This document shows, in pieces, positions 25,459 through 34,193 of a DNA stretch of 42,921 nt. A program made the translations under genes and the position numbers. Below the pieces are notes generated by a model. The model saw only the letters and a program-made list of their open reading frames with translations, was not told the DNA's origin and made no database searches. This DNA is from Pseudomonas sp. ATCC PTA-122608 (GTDB lineage: Bacteria > Pseudomonadota > Gammaproteobacteria > Pseudomonadales > Pseudomonadaceae), in assembly GCF_001952855.1 (NCBI RefSeq), contig NZ_LPNO01000018.1:1-42921 (forward strand). The letters run 5' to 3'. Every line of letters begins with the position of its first letter. Position 1 is the stretch's first letter.

Positions 25459-26285
25459 GCTGACTGCAGACGGTGAAACGCGGCCAATACCTCATCGGGT
25501 TTTTCCAGCATGAGTTGGTGGCCGCATTCGGGCAGCAACTGATACTCGGCATTGGGCAAATGCCGGGCGAGTGCTTCGCCGCCGCTGGCTGGGGTCAGGC
25601 CGTCGCTGTCGCCGGCCAGCACACTCACGGGCAAGGTCAGGGTGAGCAGTGCATTGGCGTCTGGCCATTGGACGTTTTTCATCAGGGCCTTGAACATGTA
25701 CAGCGGGTTGCGCTCGGTGAGTTTTTCTTCGTAGGCGACCAGTGCGGGGTCGGCCTTGGCATTCCATGCGGCCTGGCGGAAACCTTTGGCCAGCGTTGGG
25801 CGCAGCCATTCCAACATCCATGCGGGCAGGCGCATCAGGCCGCCGCTTTTGCCGGGGCGGTTCAGTTGGGTGCCCAGCAGTAATGCGGCTTCGATGGGGA
25901 TCGCGGGGTTGGCCAGCAAGGCGCTCAGGCTCAGGCCGGTGCCGAAGGAGTGGGCGACGATGAGGTTGCGGGGGCCGCTGTAGCGTTTGAGGATTTCCAG
26001 GTAGTCGGCGACCAGTTCGGGCCAGGCATAGGCCTCTGGGTTATAGGGTTTTGCGCTGGCGCCGTGGCCCAGGAGGTCCCAGGCGACCAGGCTGTAGCCC
26101 TCGTTTTTCAGGGCTTGCCATAGGTGGCGCCACTGGTCTTTGTTGCCGCCGGCGCCGTGGCAGAAGAACACTACCGTGTCGGGTTGGGTGGTGCCCGCGT
26201 GATGGGTGATGCTCAGGTGACGGTTGGGGCGGATTTCCAGTTGTTGGCCCTGGATCACTGGCAGTTCGGTGAAAGAGGTCGGCAT
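25425..26285 (-). CDS. Alpha/beta hydrolase
   Basis: 286 aa. Oxyanion motif HGAGG (43-47), nucleophile elbow AHSFGTG (Ser113), acid GDSDGL and final His in ECGHQL give a full catalytic triad. No signal peptide, so cytoplasmic. It could be an esterase, lipase or C-C hydrolase; substrate unknown. It overlaps the L,D-transpeptidase gene tail to tail by 34 bp. The 5' region of the coding strand is C/A-rich, the reverse of what transcription-linked skew would give (see findings). Confidence 0.88.
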   Translation of the reverse strand: MPTSFTELPVIQGQQLEIRPNRHLSITHHAGTTQPDTVVFFCHGAGGNKDQWRHLWQALKNEGYSLVAWDLLGHGASAKPYNPEAYAWPELVADYLEILKRYSGPRNLIVAHSFGTGLSLSALLANPAIPIEAALLLGTQLNRPGKSGGLMRLPAWMLEWLRPTLAKGFRQAAWNAKADPALVAYEEKLTERNPLYMFKALMKNVQWPDANALLTLTLPVSVLAGDSDGLTPASGGEALARHLPNAEYQLLPECGHQLMLEKPDEVLAAFHRLQSAQRDGSFQRSR

Positions 26286-26314
26286 GGAGGTTTCTCAATA
26301 AGTGAAAGGGTTGG

Positions 26315-26708
26315 GTACATATCCGTTATTCAGGTGATGGCTTGTATCGGTTCCGCTCTTACAGCGGCTCACTTTTGAACAGCCGGAATGCCAGCCCAGT
26401 CAAACGTAAGCAAAACGCTCTTGCCCCACCACTCAGCACCTCGCCCAGGCTTGAGTGTGGTGAAGCAACAGCAAAATCAAAGGCGGACACGATCCAAATG
26501 TGGGAGCGGGCTTGCTCGCGAAAGTCGTTAACGATAACGCGAACATCCTGATTCAACGCGGCGCTCTCAGGTTCTTCGCGAGCAAGCCCGCTCCCACATA
26601 AAGCGGCTCTGCTTTTGCTCTAACACTCAGGTCGCCTCTGCCGCTTTTGCAACGTGACTCGCTGTAAGAGCGAAACCATAGGTGGCCGTTACCTGAATAA
26701 CGGATATG
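26315..26708. repeat. Nested palindromic element E3 (394 bp, internally deleted)
   Basis: Same ends (atatccgttattcagg and inverted), same ccgctcttacagcgg hairpin and same core as E1 and E2. The left arm jumps from cacctcgc straight to the aggcttgagtgtggtgaagc segment, and the right arm is shortened in a similar way. It fills the gap between the hydrolase (start 26285) and the ABC ATPase gene (stop 26731). Confidence 0.88.
26499..26598. repeat. Central REP pair of element E3
   Basis: REP 26499-26522 and inverted REP 26575-26598, with the conserved spacer also seen in E1 and E2. Confidence 0.88.
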
Positions 26709-26730
26709 CCCCCAACCCCAACAACCCAAG

Positions 26731-28311
26731 TCAGATCGCCTCAGCCATCAACAACTCCCGCGTATACGGATGCCGCGCATCAGCAAACAGCGCCGCCGTC
26801 TCCCCCTGCTCCACCACCCGCCCCTGACGCATCACCGCAATCCGATCACACAACCGCGCAGCCACCCGCAAGTCATGAGTAATAAACACAATGCTCAACT
26901 TCAACCGCCGCTGCAGCGACTCCAGCAGTTCCAGAATCTGCACCTGGATCAATGCATCAAGCGCCGACACACACTCGTCAGCGATCAACACCTTAGGCTC
27001 CACCGCCAACGCCCGGGCGATGCCTATGCGCTGCCGCTGCCCACCAGAAAACTCATGGGGAAACCGCTCAAACGCCGCTGCCGGCAACCCCACCAACCCC
27101 AGCAACTCACGGGCCCGCCGCTCGGCATCCGCCTTGGAAACCCCCTGCACCAAAGGCCCAGTCATAACAATCTGCCCCACTGTCTGCCGTGGATTGAGCG
27201 ACGCAAACGGATCCTGGAAAATCATCTGCACATCACTGCGCAACGCTCGCAGCCGCCCTTCAGACAGCCCCGCGACATCCCGCCCCAACCACTCAATCCG
27301 CCCGCTGTCAGCGCGCAACAGACGCACCAGGCACCGGCCCAGGGTCGACTTGCCCGACCCCGACTCCCCCACAATCCCCAACGTTTCGCCTTCACGCAAT
27401 TGCAGCTGAACCGCGTCCAACGCCTGAGTCGTACGCCGCCCCCACCAACCGCTACGACTGCTGAATACCTTACCCAGCGCTTCGGCCCTGAGCACCACCG
27501 GACCGGCCACCTGTGTACGCGGTACCAGCGGTTGCGCCGACACCGCCGCCAACAATTGCCGGGTGTAGTCTTCACGGGGCACCCGCAACACCGTCGGGGC
27601 CGTGCCCTGCTCCACCACCCGGCCCTTTTCCAGCACCAATACCCGGTCGGCAATCGCCTCAACCACGGCAAAGTCGTGGGTGATAAACAACAGCGCCATG
27701 CCCTTGTCCTGCTGGATCTTGCGCAGCAGGTCGAGAATCTGCGCCTGGGTGGTCACGTCCAGCGCCGAGGTCGGCTCATCGGCAATCAACAGCGCCGGAT
27801 CAAACGCCAGGGCCATGGCGATCACCACCCGCTGACGCTGCCCGCCGGACAGTTCAAACGGATACGCCAGTCGCAAGCGCTCAGGGTCGGGCAAGCCGAC
27901 ATAACCGAGCAAATCCACCACCCGCTGACGCCGCACCCGTGCCGCTGCCACGCCATGGGCGCGCAGGGTTTCATCGATCTGTTCGCCCACCCGCAACAGT
28001 GGGTTGAGGGCGCTCATGGGCTCCTGGAATACCATGCTGATATCCCGCCCGCGCAGTTGACGCATGGCCTCCTCGCTGCGGTCGGCCAGGTCTTCGTCGC
28101 GAAACACCAGACGCCCGCGTTCTACCTTCAGCGAGTCCGGCAACTGGCGCAGCAAAGCCCTGGCCAGCATTGACTTGCCGGAACCGGATTCACCCACCAC
28201 ACACAAGCATTCGCCACGGTTCAGTTGCAGTGACAGGTCATACAGCGCATGGCTGCGGTCGGCACCGGCCGGCAAGGCAATGCGCAAATGCTCAACACTC
28301 AACAACGTCAT
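26731..28311 (-). CDS. Peptide-type ABC transporter, fused double ATPase (YejF/DppDF type)
   Basis: 526 aa with two complete ABC cassettes. First: GESGSGKSM, LSGGQRQRV and LLIADEP. Second: GESGSGKST, FSGGQRQRIGIARAL and LIADECVSALD, where Cys follows the catalytic Glu instead of Pro. It energises the two permeases encoded just upstream; its ATG overlaps the permease stop by 4 bp (ATGA). It is last in a four-gene operon (binding protein, two permeases, ATPase) led by a sigma-54 promoter at 31727-31742. Confidence 0.93.
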   Translation of the reverse strand: MTLLSVEHLRIALPAGADRSHALYDLSLQLNRGECLCVVGESGSGKSMLARALLRQLPDSLKVERGRLVFRDEDLADRSEEAMRQLRGRDISMVFQEPMSALNPLLRVGEQIDETLRAHGVAAARVRRQRVVDLLGYVGLPDPERLRLAYPFELSGGQRQRVVIAMALAFDPALLIADEPTSALDVTTQAQILDLLRKIQQDKGMALLFITHDFAVVEAIADRVLVLEKGRVVEQGTAPTVLRVPREDYTRQLLAAVSAQPLVPRTQVAGPVVLRAEALGKVFSSRSGWWGRRTTQALDAVQLQLREGETLGIVGESGSGKSTLGRCLVRLLRADSGRIEWLGRDVAGLSEGRLRALRSDVQMIFQDPFASLNPRQTVGQIVMTGPLVQGVSKADAERRARELLGLVGLPAAAFERFPHEFSGGQRQRIGIARALAVEPKVLIADECVSALDALIQVQILELLESLQRRLKLSIVFITHDLRVAARLCDRIAVMRQGRVVEQGETAALFADARHPYTRELLMAEAI

Positions 28312-29135
28312 AGCGACCTCCCGGGCTCAAAGGCCACACGCAAACCTTCGCCGACTCGATTGACCGCCAGCACGCACAGCACAATCGCCAACCCCGGCAG
28401 AAAGCTCATCCACCAGGCGTCCCGCAGCAAGCCACGGGAGGCATTGATCATGTAGCCCCAGCTCATGGCTTCCGGGTCGCTCAAGCCGAGAAACGCCAGG
28501 GCCGCTTCGGTGAGGATCGCCGTGGCCATGACAAAGGTCATGGTCACCAGCAACGGCGCCAGGGCGTTGGGCAGGATCTGCTGGACGATGATCCCCAGCG
28601 GCGACTGCCCCAGCACCCGCGCGGCCTGCACGAATTCGCGCTGGCGCAGGGTCAGGAACTCACTGCGCACCAACCGTGCCACCGCCGGCCACGCTACAAG
28701 TGCGATGGCCAGCACGATGGAGAACAGGGACGGCTCAAGGATCGCCACCAGGATTACCGCCAGTACCAGTTGCGGAATGATCTGGAAGAACTCGGCAATG
28801 CGCATCAGCACACCGTCGAGCCAGCCACCGAAATAGCCGGCGACCGCGCCGACCAGCAGGCCCACCACCAGGGTCGCCAGGCTGGCCAGCCCCCCCACGG
28901 CCAGGGACACTCGCGCGCCGTACAGCAGGCCACTGGCGAGGTCGCGACCGAGCAGGTCACTGCCCAGCCAATGGGCCGGGTCGTGGAATGGCGCGAGCAT
29001 CGGCTGGCTGTTCATCTCCCATGGCGAGCTGCTGGTCAGCCAGGGTGCGGCGATCGCCAACAGCGTCAGCAGCAGCAAAAACAGCGCACCGATCAACGCC
29101 GCAGGCTGGCGCACAAAACGTCGGAAAACCAGCAT
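28308..29135 (-). CDS. Peptide-type ABC transporter permease (DppC/YejE type)
   Basis: 275 aa, an N-terminal TM then the cytoplasm-facing EAA region (QAARVLGQSPLGIIVQQILPN) that couples to the ATPase. The short extracytoplasmic loop DPAHWLGSDLLGRDLASGLLYG is typical of DppC/OppC. It overlaps the upstream permease gene by one base (TGATG). Confidence 0.92.
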   Translation of the reverse strand: MLVFRRFVRQPAALIGALFLLLLTLLAIAAPWLTSSSPWEMNSQPMLAPFHDPAHWLGSDLLGRDLASGLLYGARVSLAVGGLASLATLVVGLLVGAVAGYFGGWLDGVLMRIAEFFQIIPQLVLAVILVAILEPSLFSIVLAIALVAWPAVARLVRSEFLTLRQREFVQAARVLGQSPLGIIVQQILPNALAPLLVTMTFVMATAILTEAALAFLGLSDPEAMSWGYMINASRGLLRDAWWMSFLPGLAIVLCVLAVNRVGEGLRVAFEPGRSL

Positions 29136-30112
29136 CAGCCTTGCACTCCTGCACCGATACGCGGGTCGAGAAAACGACAGATCACATCGGTCAACACGTT
29201 AAAGCCCACCACCAGAATCGAGATCACCAGGAAACCGCCCATCAACACGCCGTAGTCACGCTGGGCCAGCGAGTCGTACATCAAGCGACCAATCCCCGGC
29301 CAGGAATACACCACCTCCACCAGCAACGCGCCGCTGGCCAACTGGCCCAGTTGCAAACCGGCAAAGGTCACCACCGGCAACAGCGCATTGCGCAACACAT
29401 GCACGTACAAAATCCGCCGCGGGTGCAGGCCCTTGGCGTGGGCGGTGCGCACGTATTCCTGGCCAAGGGCGTCGAGCACGGCGGCGCGGGTCAGGTGGAT
29501 ATACAAGGCGAGGAACAGCACGCTCAACGACACGCACGGCAGCAGCAGGTGCTTGAGCCGGTCGAGCAGGGAAAAGTCCTGCGCCACCGTTTCCATGCCA
29601 AACGCCGGCAACCAATCGAGGCTGACGGAGAACAACAGGATCAGCAGCATCGCCAGCCAGAATGGCGGCATCGCATACAGCAGCAATGCGCCGTGGGAGA
29701 TCACGCCATCCAGCCAGTGACGCTTCTGCCGGGCCCGGGCGGCCAACGTCCCCAGGGTGACGCCAAGCACCGACGAGAGCAAAAATGCCGAGCCCATCAG
29801 GGCCAAGGTCGCCGGCAAACGCTCGGCAATCAGCGACCACACCGGGGTCTGGTTGCGGTAGGAATAACCCAGGTCCAGATGGGCGATATTGCCCAGGTAG
29901 ATCAGCAACTGCGTGAGCAACGGCTTGTCCAGGCCCATGGTCTGGCGCAGATGTTCGATGAACTGCACATCGTCCACCCCTGCCTCGCCGGCCAACAGCA
30001 GCGCCGGATCACCCGGCGCCAGGCGGATCAGCAAAAAGCCCAGCACCAGCACCGCCACAATCATCAACAGTGCCTTGAGCAGGCGACCGCTGAAATACAG
30101 CAACCCGTTCAT
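29135..30112 (-). CDS. Peptide-type ABC transporter permease (DppB/YejB type)
   Basis: 325 aa, with TM1 and the family motif LIRLAPGDPALLLAGEAGV (about 28-47). The EAA loop reads YVRTAHAKGLHPRRILYVHVLRN (N and R conserved), followed by the usual C-terminal helices. It pairs with the DppC-type permease. Its ATG overlaps the stop of the binding-protein gene by 4 bp, so the two are translationally coupled. Confidence 0.92.
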   Translation of the reverse strand: MNGLLYFSGRLLKALLMIVAVLVLGFLLIRLAPGDPALLLAGEAGVDDVQFIEHLRQTMGLDKPLLTQLLIYLGNIAHLDLGYSYRNQTPVWSLIAERLPATLALMGSAFLLSSVLGVTLGTLAARARQKRHWLDGVISHGALLLYAMPPFWLAMLLILLFSVSLDWLPAFGMETVAQDFSLLDRLKHLLLPCVSLSVLFLALYIHLTRAAVLDALGQEYVRTAHAKGLHPRRILYVHVLRNALLPVVTFAGLQLGQLASGALLVEVVYSWPGIGRLMYDSLAQRDYGVLMGGFLVISILVVGFNVLTDVICRFLDPRIGAGVQG

Positions 30113-31692
30113 GGTGCAGGCGCGTCGAGGTAGACGCTTTCGTAGTCTTCGTTAAGGCTGGTGGCGGTTTGCAGCAGGTTCTTCACCTCTTTGTGGAACA
30201 ACGTCGGGTAGCGCATTTCGAAGATCGGCGCGATCGGCAGGTCGGTGTTCAGCACGTTTTCCAACTGGCTATAGAGCCTGGTGCGTTCCGGGCCTTCCGG
30301 GGTGTTGGCGACCTGGGTCCACAGGGCATCGGCCTCGGGGCTGTTGTAGCCGCTGACGTTGGCAAACGGCGAAGTCTTGAGGATGTAGTCGGAGCGGTAC
30401 AGGTAGGCGTTGGTCAGGTACGGGTCGCCGATCTGGAAGATGAAGTTGTAGGTCAGGTCGAAGTCCCAATCGCTGACTCGCTGGAACCAGGTGGCGGCGT
30501 CGGACGTCACCACTTGTACCTTGAAGCCCAGCGGTTGCAGGGCTTGCTTGGTGTATTCGGCCAAGCGCTCCCAGGCGCCGCCCTTCTCGCCGTTGAGCAG
30601 GCGAATCCGCACGGCACCCACGTCCACGCCGGACTCGGCAATCAGCGCCTTGGCTTTTTTCACGTCATAGGTGTACTGCGGCAATTGCGGGTCATGGTAC
30701 GGCGAGGTGGACACGAACTGGCCGGGGGCAACCTTGCCCGAACCGAAGAAGATGTTATCGACGATGAACTGGCGGTTCAGCGCATACAGGATCGCCTGGC
30801 GCACCTTGGGGTTGTTCAGCGGTGGCTTGCGCGTATTGATCTGCAGGAAGGCCAGGCCGGAATACAGCTCCCAGCCTTTTTCCGACGACTGCACATCTGG
30901 CAAGGCGGTCAGGCGCTTGAGGTCGGAATAGTCGGCATCACCGCTGCGCAGCACCTGCACGTCGTTGCGCTCGAAAGCCGCAGCGCGGGACGAGCCGTCC
31001 GGGATCACGTGGAAGATGATCGCATCCAGGTGTGGCAGGCCCTTTTTCCAGTAGTCGGGGTTCTTTGCCAGCTTGATATAGGCGCCGCGTTTCCACTCCA
31101 CAAACACAAACGGGCCGGTGCCGACAGGCTTGAGGTTATAGGGGTTGTTGCGAAAGTCAGTGTTCTCGTAGAGGTGCTTGGGTACCACAGGCCGCAGCCC
31201 GCTGCCCAGGGCCGAGAGCAACGGCGCGAAGGGTTTCTTGAGCTGGAACACCACCTGCAGCGGGCCTTTTGCGGTGATGCTGTCGACGTACTCGGTGAAG
31301 ACCCCGCCCAGGCGCTTGTCCACTTCGGGGTAGAAGGCCTGGAAGCTGAACACCACGTCATCGGCGGTGAAGGCGTGGCCGTCATGCCAGCGCACGTTGT
31401 CCTGCAAATCGAAGGTGTAGGTCAGGCCATCGGGGGAAACGGTCCAGGCCTTGGCCAATACCGGTTTGGGGTTCAGGTCGGTGTCGAAGGTCAGCAGGCC
31501 CTGGAGGATCTTGCCGCTGACGTACTGGGTGGACACGTGGCTGACCACGCCGTGCATCAGCGACGGCGGTTCGGGTTGGGCCACCAGGTTCAGCACGCCG
31601 CCGTCATGGGGTTGCGCCTGAGCGGTGCCGGCCAGCAGCACGGCGCCAAGTCCCAGGTATGAAAGGACACGGCGAAAAGATAAAGGGCGCAT
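30109..31692 (-). CDS. Peptide-type ABC transporter substrate-binding protein
   Basis: 527 aa, with signal peptide 1-26 (AQA). The SBP family 5 signature is clear (LAKAWTVSPDGLTYTFDLQDNVRWHDG, about 79-105). Members bind peptides, opines, nickel chelates or glutathione; the ligand here is not readable. AAGGAG lies before the ATG, and a sigma-54 promoter (31727-31742) 35 bp upstream leads the operon. It is divergent from the TPR-protein gene, which has its own sigma-54 promoter. Confidence 0.92.
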   Translation of the reverse strand: MRPLSFRRVLSYLGLGAVLLAGTAQAQPHDGGVLNLVAQPEPPSLMHGVVSHVSTQYVSGKILQGLLTFDTDLNPKPVLAKAWTVSPDGLTYTFDLQDNVRWHDGHAFTADDVVFSFQAFYPEVDKRLGGVFTEYVDSITAKGPLQVVFQLKKPFAPLLSALGSGLRPVVPKHLYENTDFRNNPYNLKPVGTGPFVFVEWKRGAYIKLAKNPDYWKKGLPHLDAIIFHVIPDGSSRAAAFERNDVQVLRSGDADYSDLKRLTALPDVQSSEKGWELYSGLAFLQINTRKPPLNNPKVRQAILYALNRQFIVDNIFFGSGKVAPGQFVSTSPYHDPQLPQYTYDVKKAKALIAESGVDVGAVRIRLLNGEKGGAWERLAEYTKQALQPLGFKVQVVTSDAATWFQRVSDWDFDLTYNFIFQIGDPYLTNAYLYRSDYILKTSPFANVSGYNSPEADALWTQVANTPEGPERTRLYSQLENVLNTDLPIAPIFEMRYPTLFHKEVKNLLQTATSLNEDYESVYLDAPAP

Positions 31693-31726
31693 GGAGACTC
31701 CTTGACTAAGGTTTTGTCAGGGATTT

Positions 31727-31742
31727 AGCAAGGGCTGTGCCA
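31727..31742 (-). promoter_or_regulatory. Sigma-54 promoter of the peptide ABC operon
   Basis: Minus strand TGGCACAGCCCTTGCT: GG and GC elements exactly 10 bases apart, a full match to TGGCAC-N5-TTGCW. The predicted start of transcription is about 12 nt past the GC, giving a leader of roughly 25 nt. Confidence 0.8.
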
Positions 31743-31858
31743 TGGGGCGATGGCCTTGGGTTTGCGGCGGTCAGGGGCCACCGCAGTGATGAAAAAACCA
31801 CAGTGGCCGGGACGAGTGTGGAAAAAGCAACAGCCCGCCCTCTTGAGAAATGGTTGTG

Positions 31859-31949
31859 CGTAGCAGCTGCCGAGCCTTGGCGAGGCTGCGTCTGCGGTGT
31901 GTCAGGTAACCCGCCAACGCTGCCTCGCCAAGGCTCGGCAGCTGCTACG
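31859..31949. repeat. Second-family REP inverted pair (gtagcagctg type), copy 1
   Basis: Near-perfect 32 bp arms (31859-31890 and 31918-31949, one mismatch) around a loop containing gcggtgtgtcagg. A relative with the same loop lies at 42242-42330. It is unrelated to the tgtgggagcggg family. It sits in the 325 bp gap 31693-32017 between two divergent sigma-54 promoters. Confidence 0.88.
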
Positions 31950-31979
31950 GTAAGGTTTGAAGTTTGAGGGACCCATCAC

Positions 31980-31995
31980 TGGCACAAGGTTTGCC
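31980..31995 (+). promoter_or_regulatory. Sigma-54 promoter of the TPR-protein gene
   Basis: TGGCACAAGGTTTGCC: GG/GC 10 bases apart, matching TGGCAC-N5-TTGC. Transcription should begin near 32006, about 12 nt before the first ATG. Confidence 0.75.
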
Positions 31996-32017
31996 CGTCT
32001 AACCGCTATCTGAACCC

Positions 32018-33385
32018 ATGAGTTTGAAGCGCATGTCACTGGATTATCTGGGCAACCCCATCGACACCCTCAACCCCGCCACCCGTCAGGGCCTGGATGA
32101 TTTCGTCGGCGGCTTCCTCGGCTACCAGCCCCGTGCCGAGGGCATCCTCGCGGTCGCCGATGCCGACCCCGATTCAGCGCTGGCCAGTGGATTTGCCGGG
32201 CTGTTGCTGATGTTTATCGAGTCGCCCGAGGGCCCTGTGCTGGCCGAGAAGTACCGCCAGCGGGCGGCGGCGGTGAATTCTCGACATCCCCGGGCGCTTG
32301 TGTATCTGCAAGTACTGCAAGCCTGGATCAACGACGAGCTGGATGACGTGCTGCGCCTCAGTGAGCATCTACTGGATCTTTATCCGCGGGACCTGCTTGC
32401 GGCCAAGCTCAACCAGTATCTGGAATTCAACCGGGGCAACTGGCCGGCGCTGCTGCGTATCGGTTTGAAAGCCACCGCCGGCGCGCCGGATATCGCCCAC
32501 AGTCATGGGTTACTGGCGTTTGCGTATGAGCAGTGTCATTTGCTGGAGGAAGCCGAGGCCAGTGCTCGGGAAGCCTTGCGCCTGCAAGCGTCCGAGCCGT
32601 GGGCTCATCACGCGCTGGCCCATGTGATGCTGACTCAGGGGCGTATCGAGGAAGGCATCGGGTTTCTCGAGGGGGTGAAGCATCACTGGGACGGTTTGAA
32701 CTCGTTTATGTACACCCATAACTGGTGGCACCTGGCGTTGTTTTATCTGGCACGCGGTGAGGACCAGCGGGTGCTGGATATTTATGACCGGCATGTGTGG
32801 GGGATCTTGCCGGAGTACTCCCAGGACCAGGTGGGCGCGGTGTCGTTGCTGGCGCGGCTGGAGTTGGCCGGGATTGATGTGGGTGAGCGGTGGCAGGCGT
32901 TGGCGCCTTACCTGCAGCGGCGGGTTGGGGATGCGGTTCAGCCGTTTTTGAGTGTGCAGTATCTGTATGGGTTGGCCCGGGCGGGCAAGCCTGAGGCGGA
33001 TCAGTTGTTGGCGGCTTTGCGCAGGCACAGCCTTGGTGCGCGGCCGGTGTGGGGGGAAGTCACTTTGCCGTTGGCCGAGGGGTTGTTGGCGCATGCCAGG
33101 GGCGATGCTGGGCGGGCCCTGGAGCAGTTGGGAATTGCGTTGCCGCGGCTAAATGAGATTGGCGGGAGTCACGCCCAGCGGGATTTGTTTGCGCAGGTGG
33201 AGCTGGATGCACGGTTGCGGGTTGGGGATTGGTTCGGGGCGCAGCAGGCGCTGGAATTACGCCGGCGGTATGACGGGCTGGATGTGCCGACGAATCGGGC
33301 TTTGGTGGTGGTGTATGAGGCGCTGGGGTTGCCTGAGCAGGCGCTGCGGGCGCGGGCGCGGATTGGGGGTATATCCGTTATTTAG
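32018..33385 (+). CDS. TTC38-like tetratricopeptide repeat protein
   Basis: 455 aa, cytoplasmic, all-helical. TPR-like helix pairs include AHSHGLLAFAYEQCHLLEEAEASAREALRL and EPWAHHALAHVMLTQGRIEEGIGFL (about 158-218), typical of the TTC38 family, whose function is largely unknown. ATG 32018 lies 23 nt after the sigma-54 promoter; ATG 32033 is an alternative, and neither has a strong ribosome site. The last codons and TAG lie inside repeat element E2, so the natural C-terminus has been replaced or extended (GISVI). The 3' half is heavily G/T-rich. Confidence 0.85.
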   Translation: MSLKRMSLDYLGNPIDTLNPATRQGLDDFVGGFLGYQPRAEGILAVADADPDSALASGFAGLLLMFIESPEGPVLAEKYRQRAAAVNSRHPRALVYLQVLQAWINDELDDVLRLSEHLLDLYPRDLLAAKLNQYLEFNRGNWPALLRIGLKATAGAPDIAHSHGLLAFAYEQCHLLEEAEASAREALRLQASEPWAHHALAHVMLTQGRIEEGIGFLEGVKHHWDGLNSFMYTHNWWHLALFYLARGEDQRVLDIYDRHVWGILPEYSQDQVGAVSLLARLELAGIDVGERWQALAPYLQRRVGDAVQPFLSVQYLYGLARAGKPEADQLLAALRRHSLGARPVWGEVTLPLAEGLLAHARGDAGRALEQLGIALPRLNEIGGSHAQRDLFAQVELDARLRVGDWFGAQQALELRRRYDGLDVPTNRALVVVYEALGLPEQALRARARIGGISVI

Positions 33386-34187
33386 GTAACGGCCGCCTAG
33401 GGTTCCGCTCTTACAGCGGCTCACTTTTGAAAAGCGCAAAAGTAACCAAAACGCTCTTGCCCCACCACTCGGCACCTCGCTTGGGCTCGGTGTGCCCTCA
33501 CTCCGGCTTTGGAGCGTGGGCCGCCGCGATGGGCCATCCTTGGCCCAGCGCGGCTAACCCGGCGTCCTGCCGGGTTACCCACGCTCCAAAGCCTGCGTTC
33601 GGCCAGCGTGGTTTAACGGGGCGCCTAAGATCAAGATCAAAAGCAGATCAAGAGCACAGAGGCCTACAGGCCGGCTTGAGTGTGGTGAAGCAACAGCAAC
33701 AGCAAAATCAGAAGCTAAAGCGGGCACGGTCCAAATGTGGGAGCGGGCTTGCTCGCGAAGGTCGTTAACGATGACGCTGGCATTCTGGATGAACGCGGCG
33801 CTCTCAGGTTTTTCGCGAGCAAGCCCGCTCCCACAGAAAAGCAGCTCTGCTTTCGCTCTGGATCTTGCCTCTGCTTCTAACACTCAAGCCGGCCGGGAGG
33901 CCGCTGTGCTTTTGATCTGCTTTTGATCTGACTGCCCCATTCAGCCCGAGGCCGAACGCAGGTATTGCGGAGCGGGTAAACCGGCAGGACGCCGGTTTAG
34001 CCGCGCCGGGCCAAGGATGGCCCGTCGCGGCGGCCCGCGGAGCAATACCGGAGTGAGGGAACACCGAGCCTAGGCGAGGTGCCGACAGGCGGGGCAGAGC
34101 GTTTTGGTTACTTTTGCGCTTTTCAAAAGTGACCCGCTGTAAGAGCGGAACCCTAGGCGGCCGTTACCTAAATAACGGATATGTACT
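33368..34187. repeat. Nested palindromic element E2 (~820 bp) with near-identical long ends
   Basis: Same architecture as E1. The outer arms 33371-33463 and 34091-34182 are inverted copies that differ by one base and one single-base indel. Each carries two mini-hairpins: ccgtta-6-taacgg at the tip, then ccgct-5-agcgg. Inner segments (gatcaagatcaaaagcagat, cggcctacaggccg-like, tgagtgtggtgaagc) follow toward the REP core. It occupies the whole convergent gap between the TPR and P1-hydrolase genes, with its left end inside the TPR frame and its right end about 7 bp from the next stop codon. Confidence 0.92.
33736..33835. repeat. Central REP pair of element E2
   Basis: REP 33736-33759 and inverted REP 33812-33835, perfect copies of the family consensus seen at 7043-7066. 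Confidence 0.9.
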
Positions 34188-34193
34188 CAGCCC

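Noticed and set aside
11773..34187. Reading the nested repeats as CRISPR arrays or as protein-coding transposons
   Set aside because: There is no series of short direct repeats with unique spacers, and no transposase frame inside any copy.
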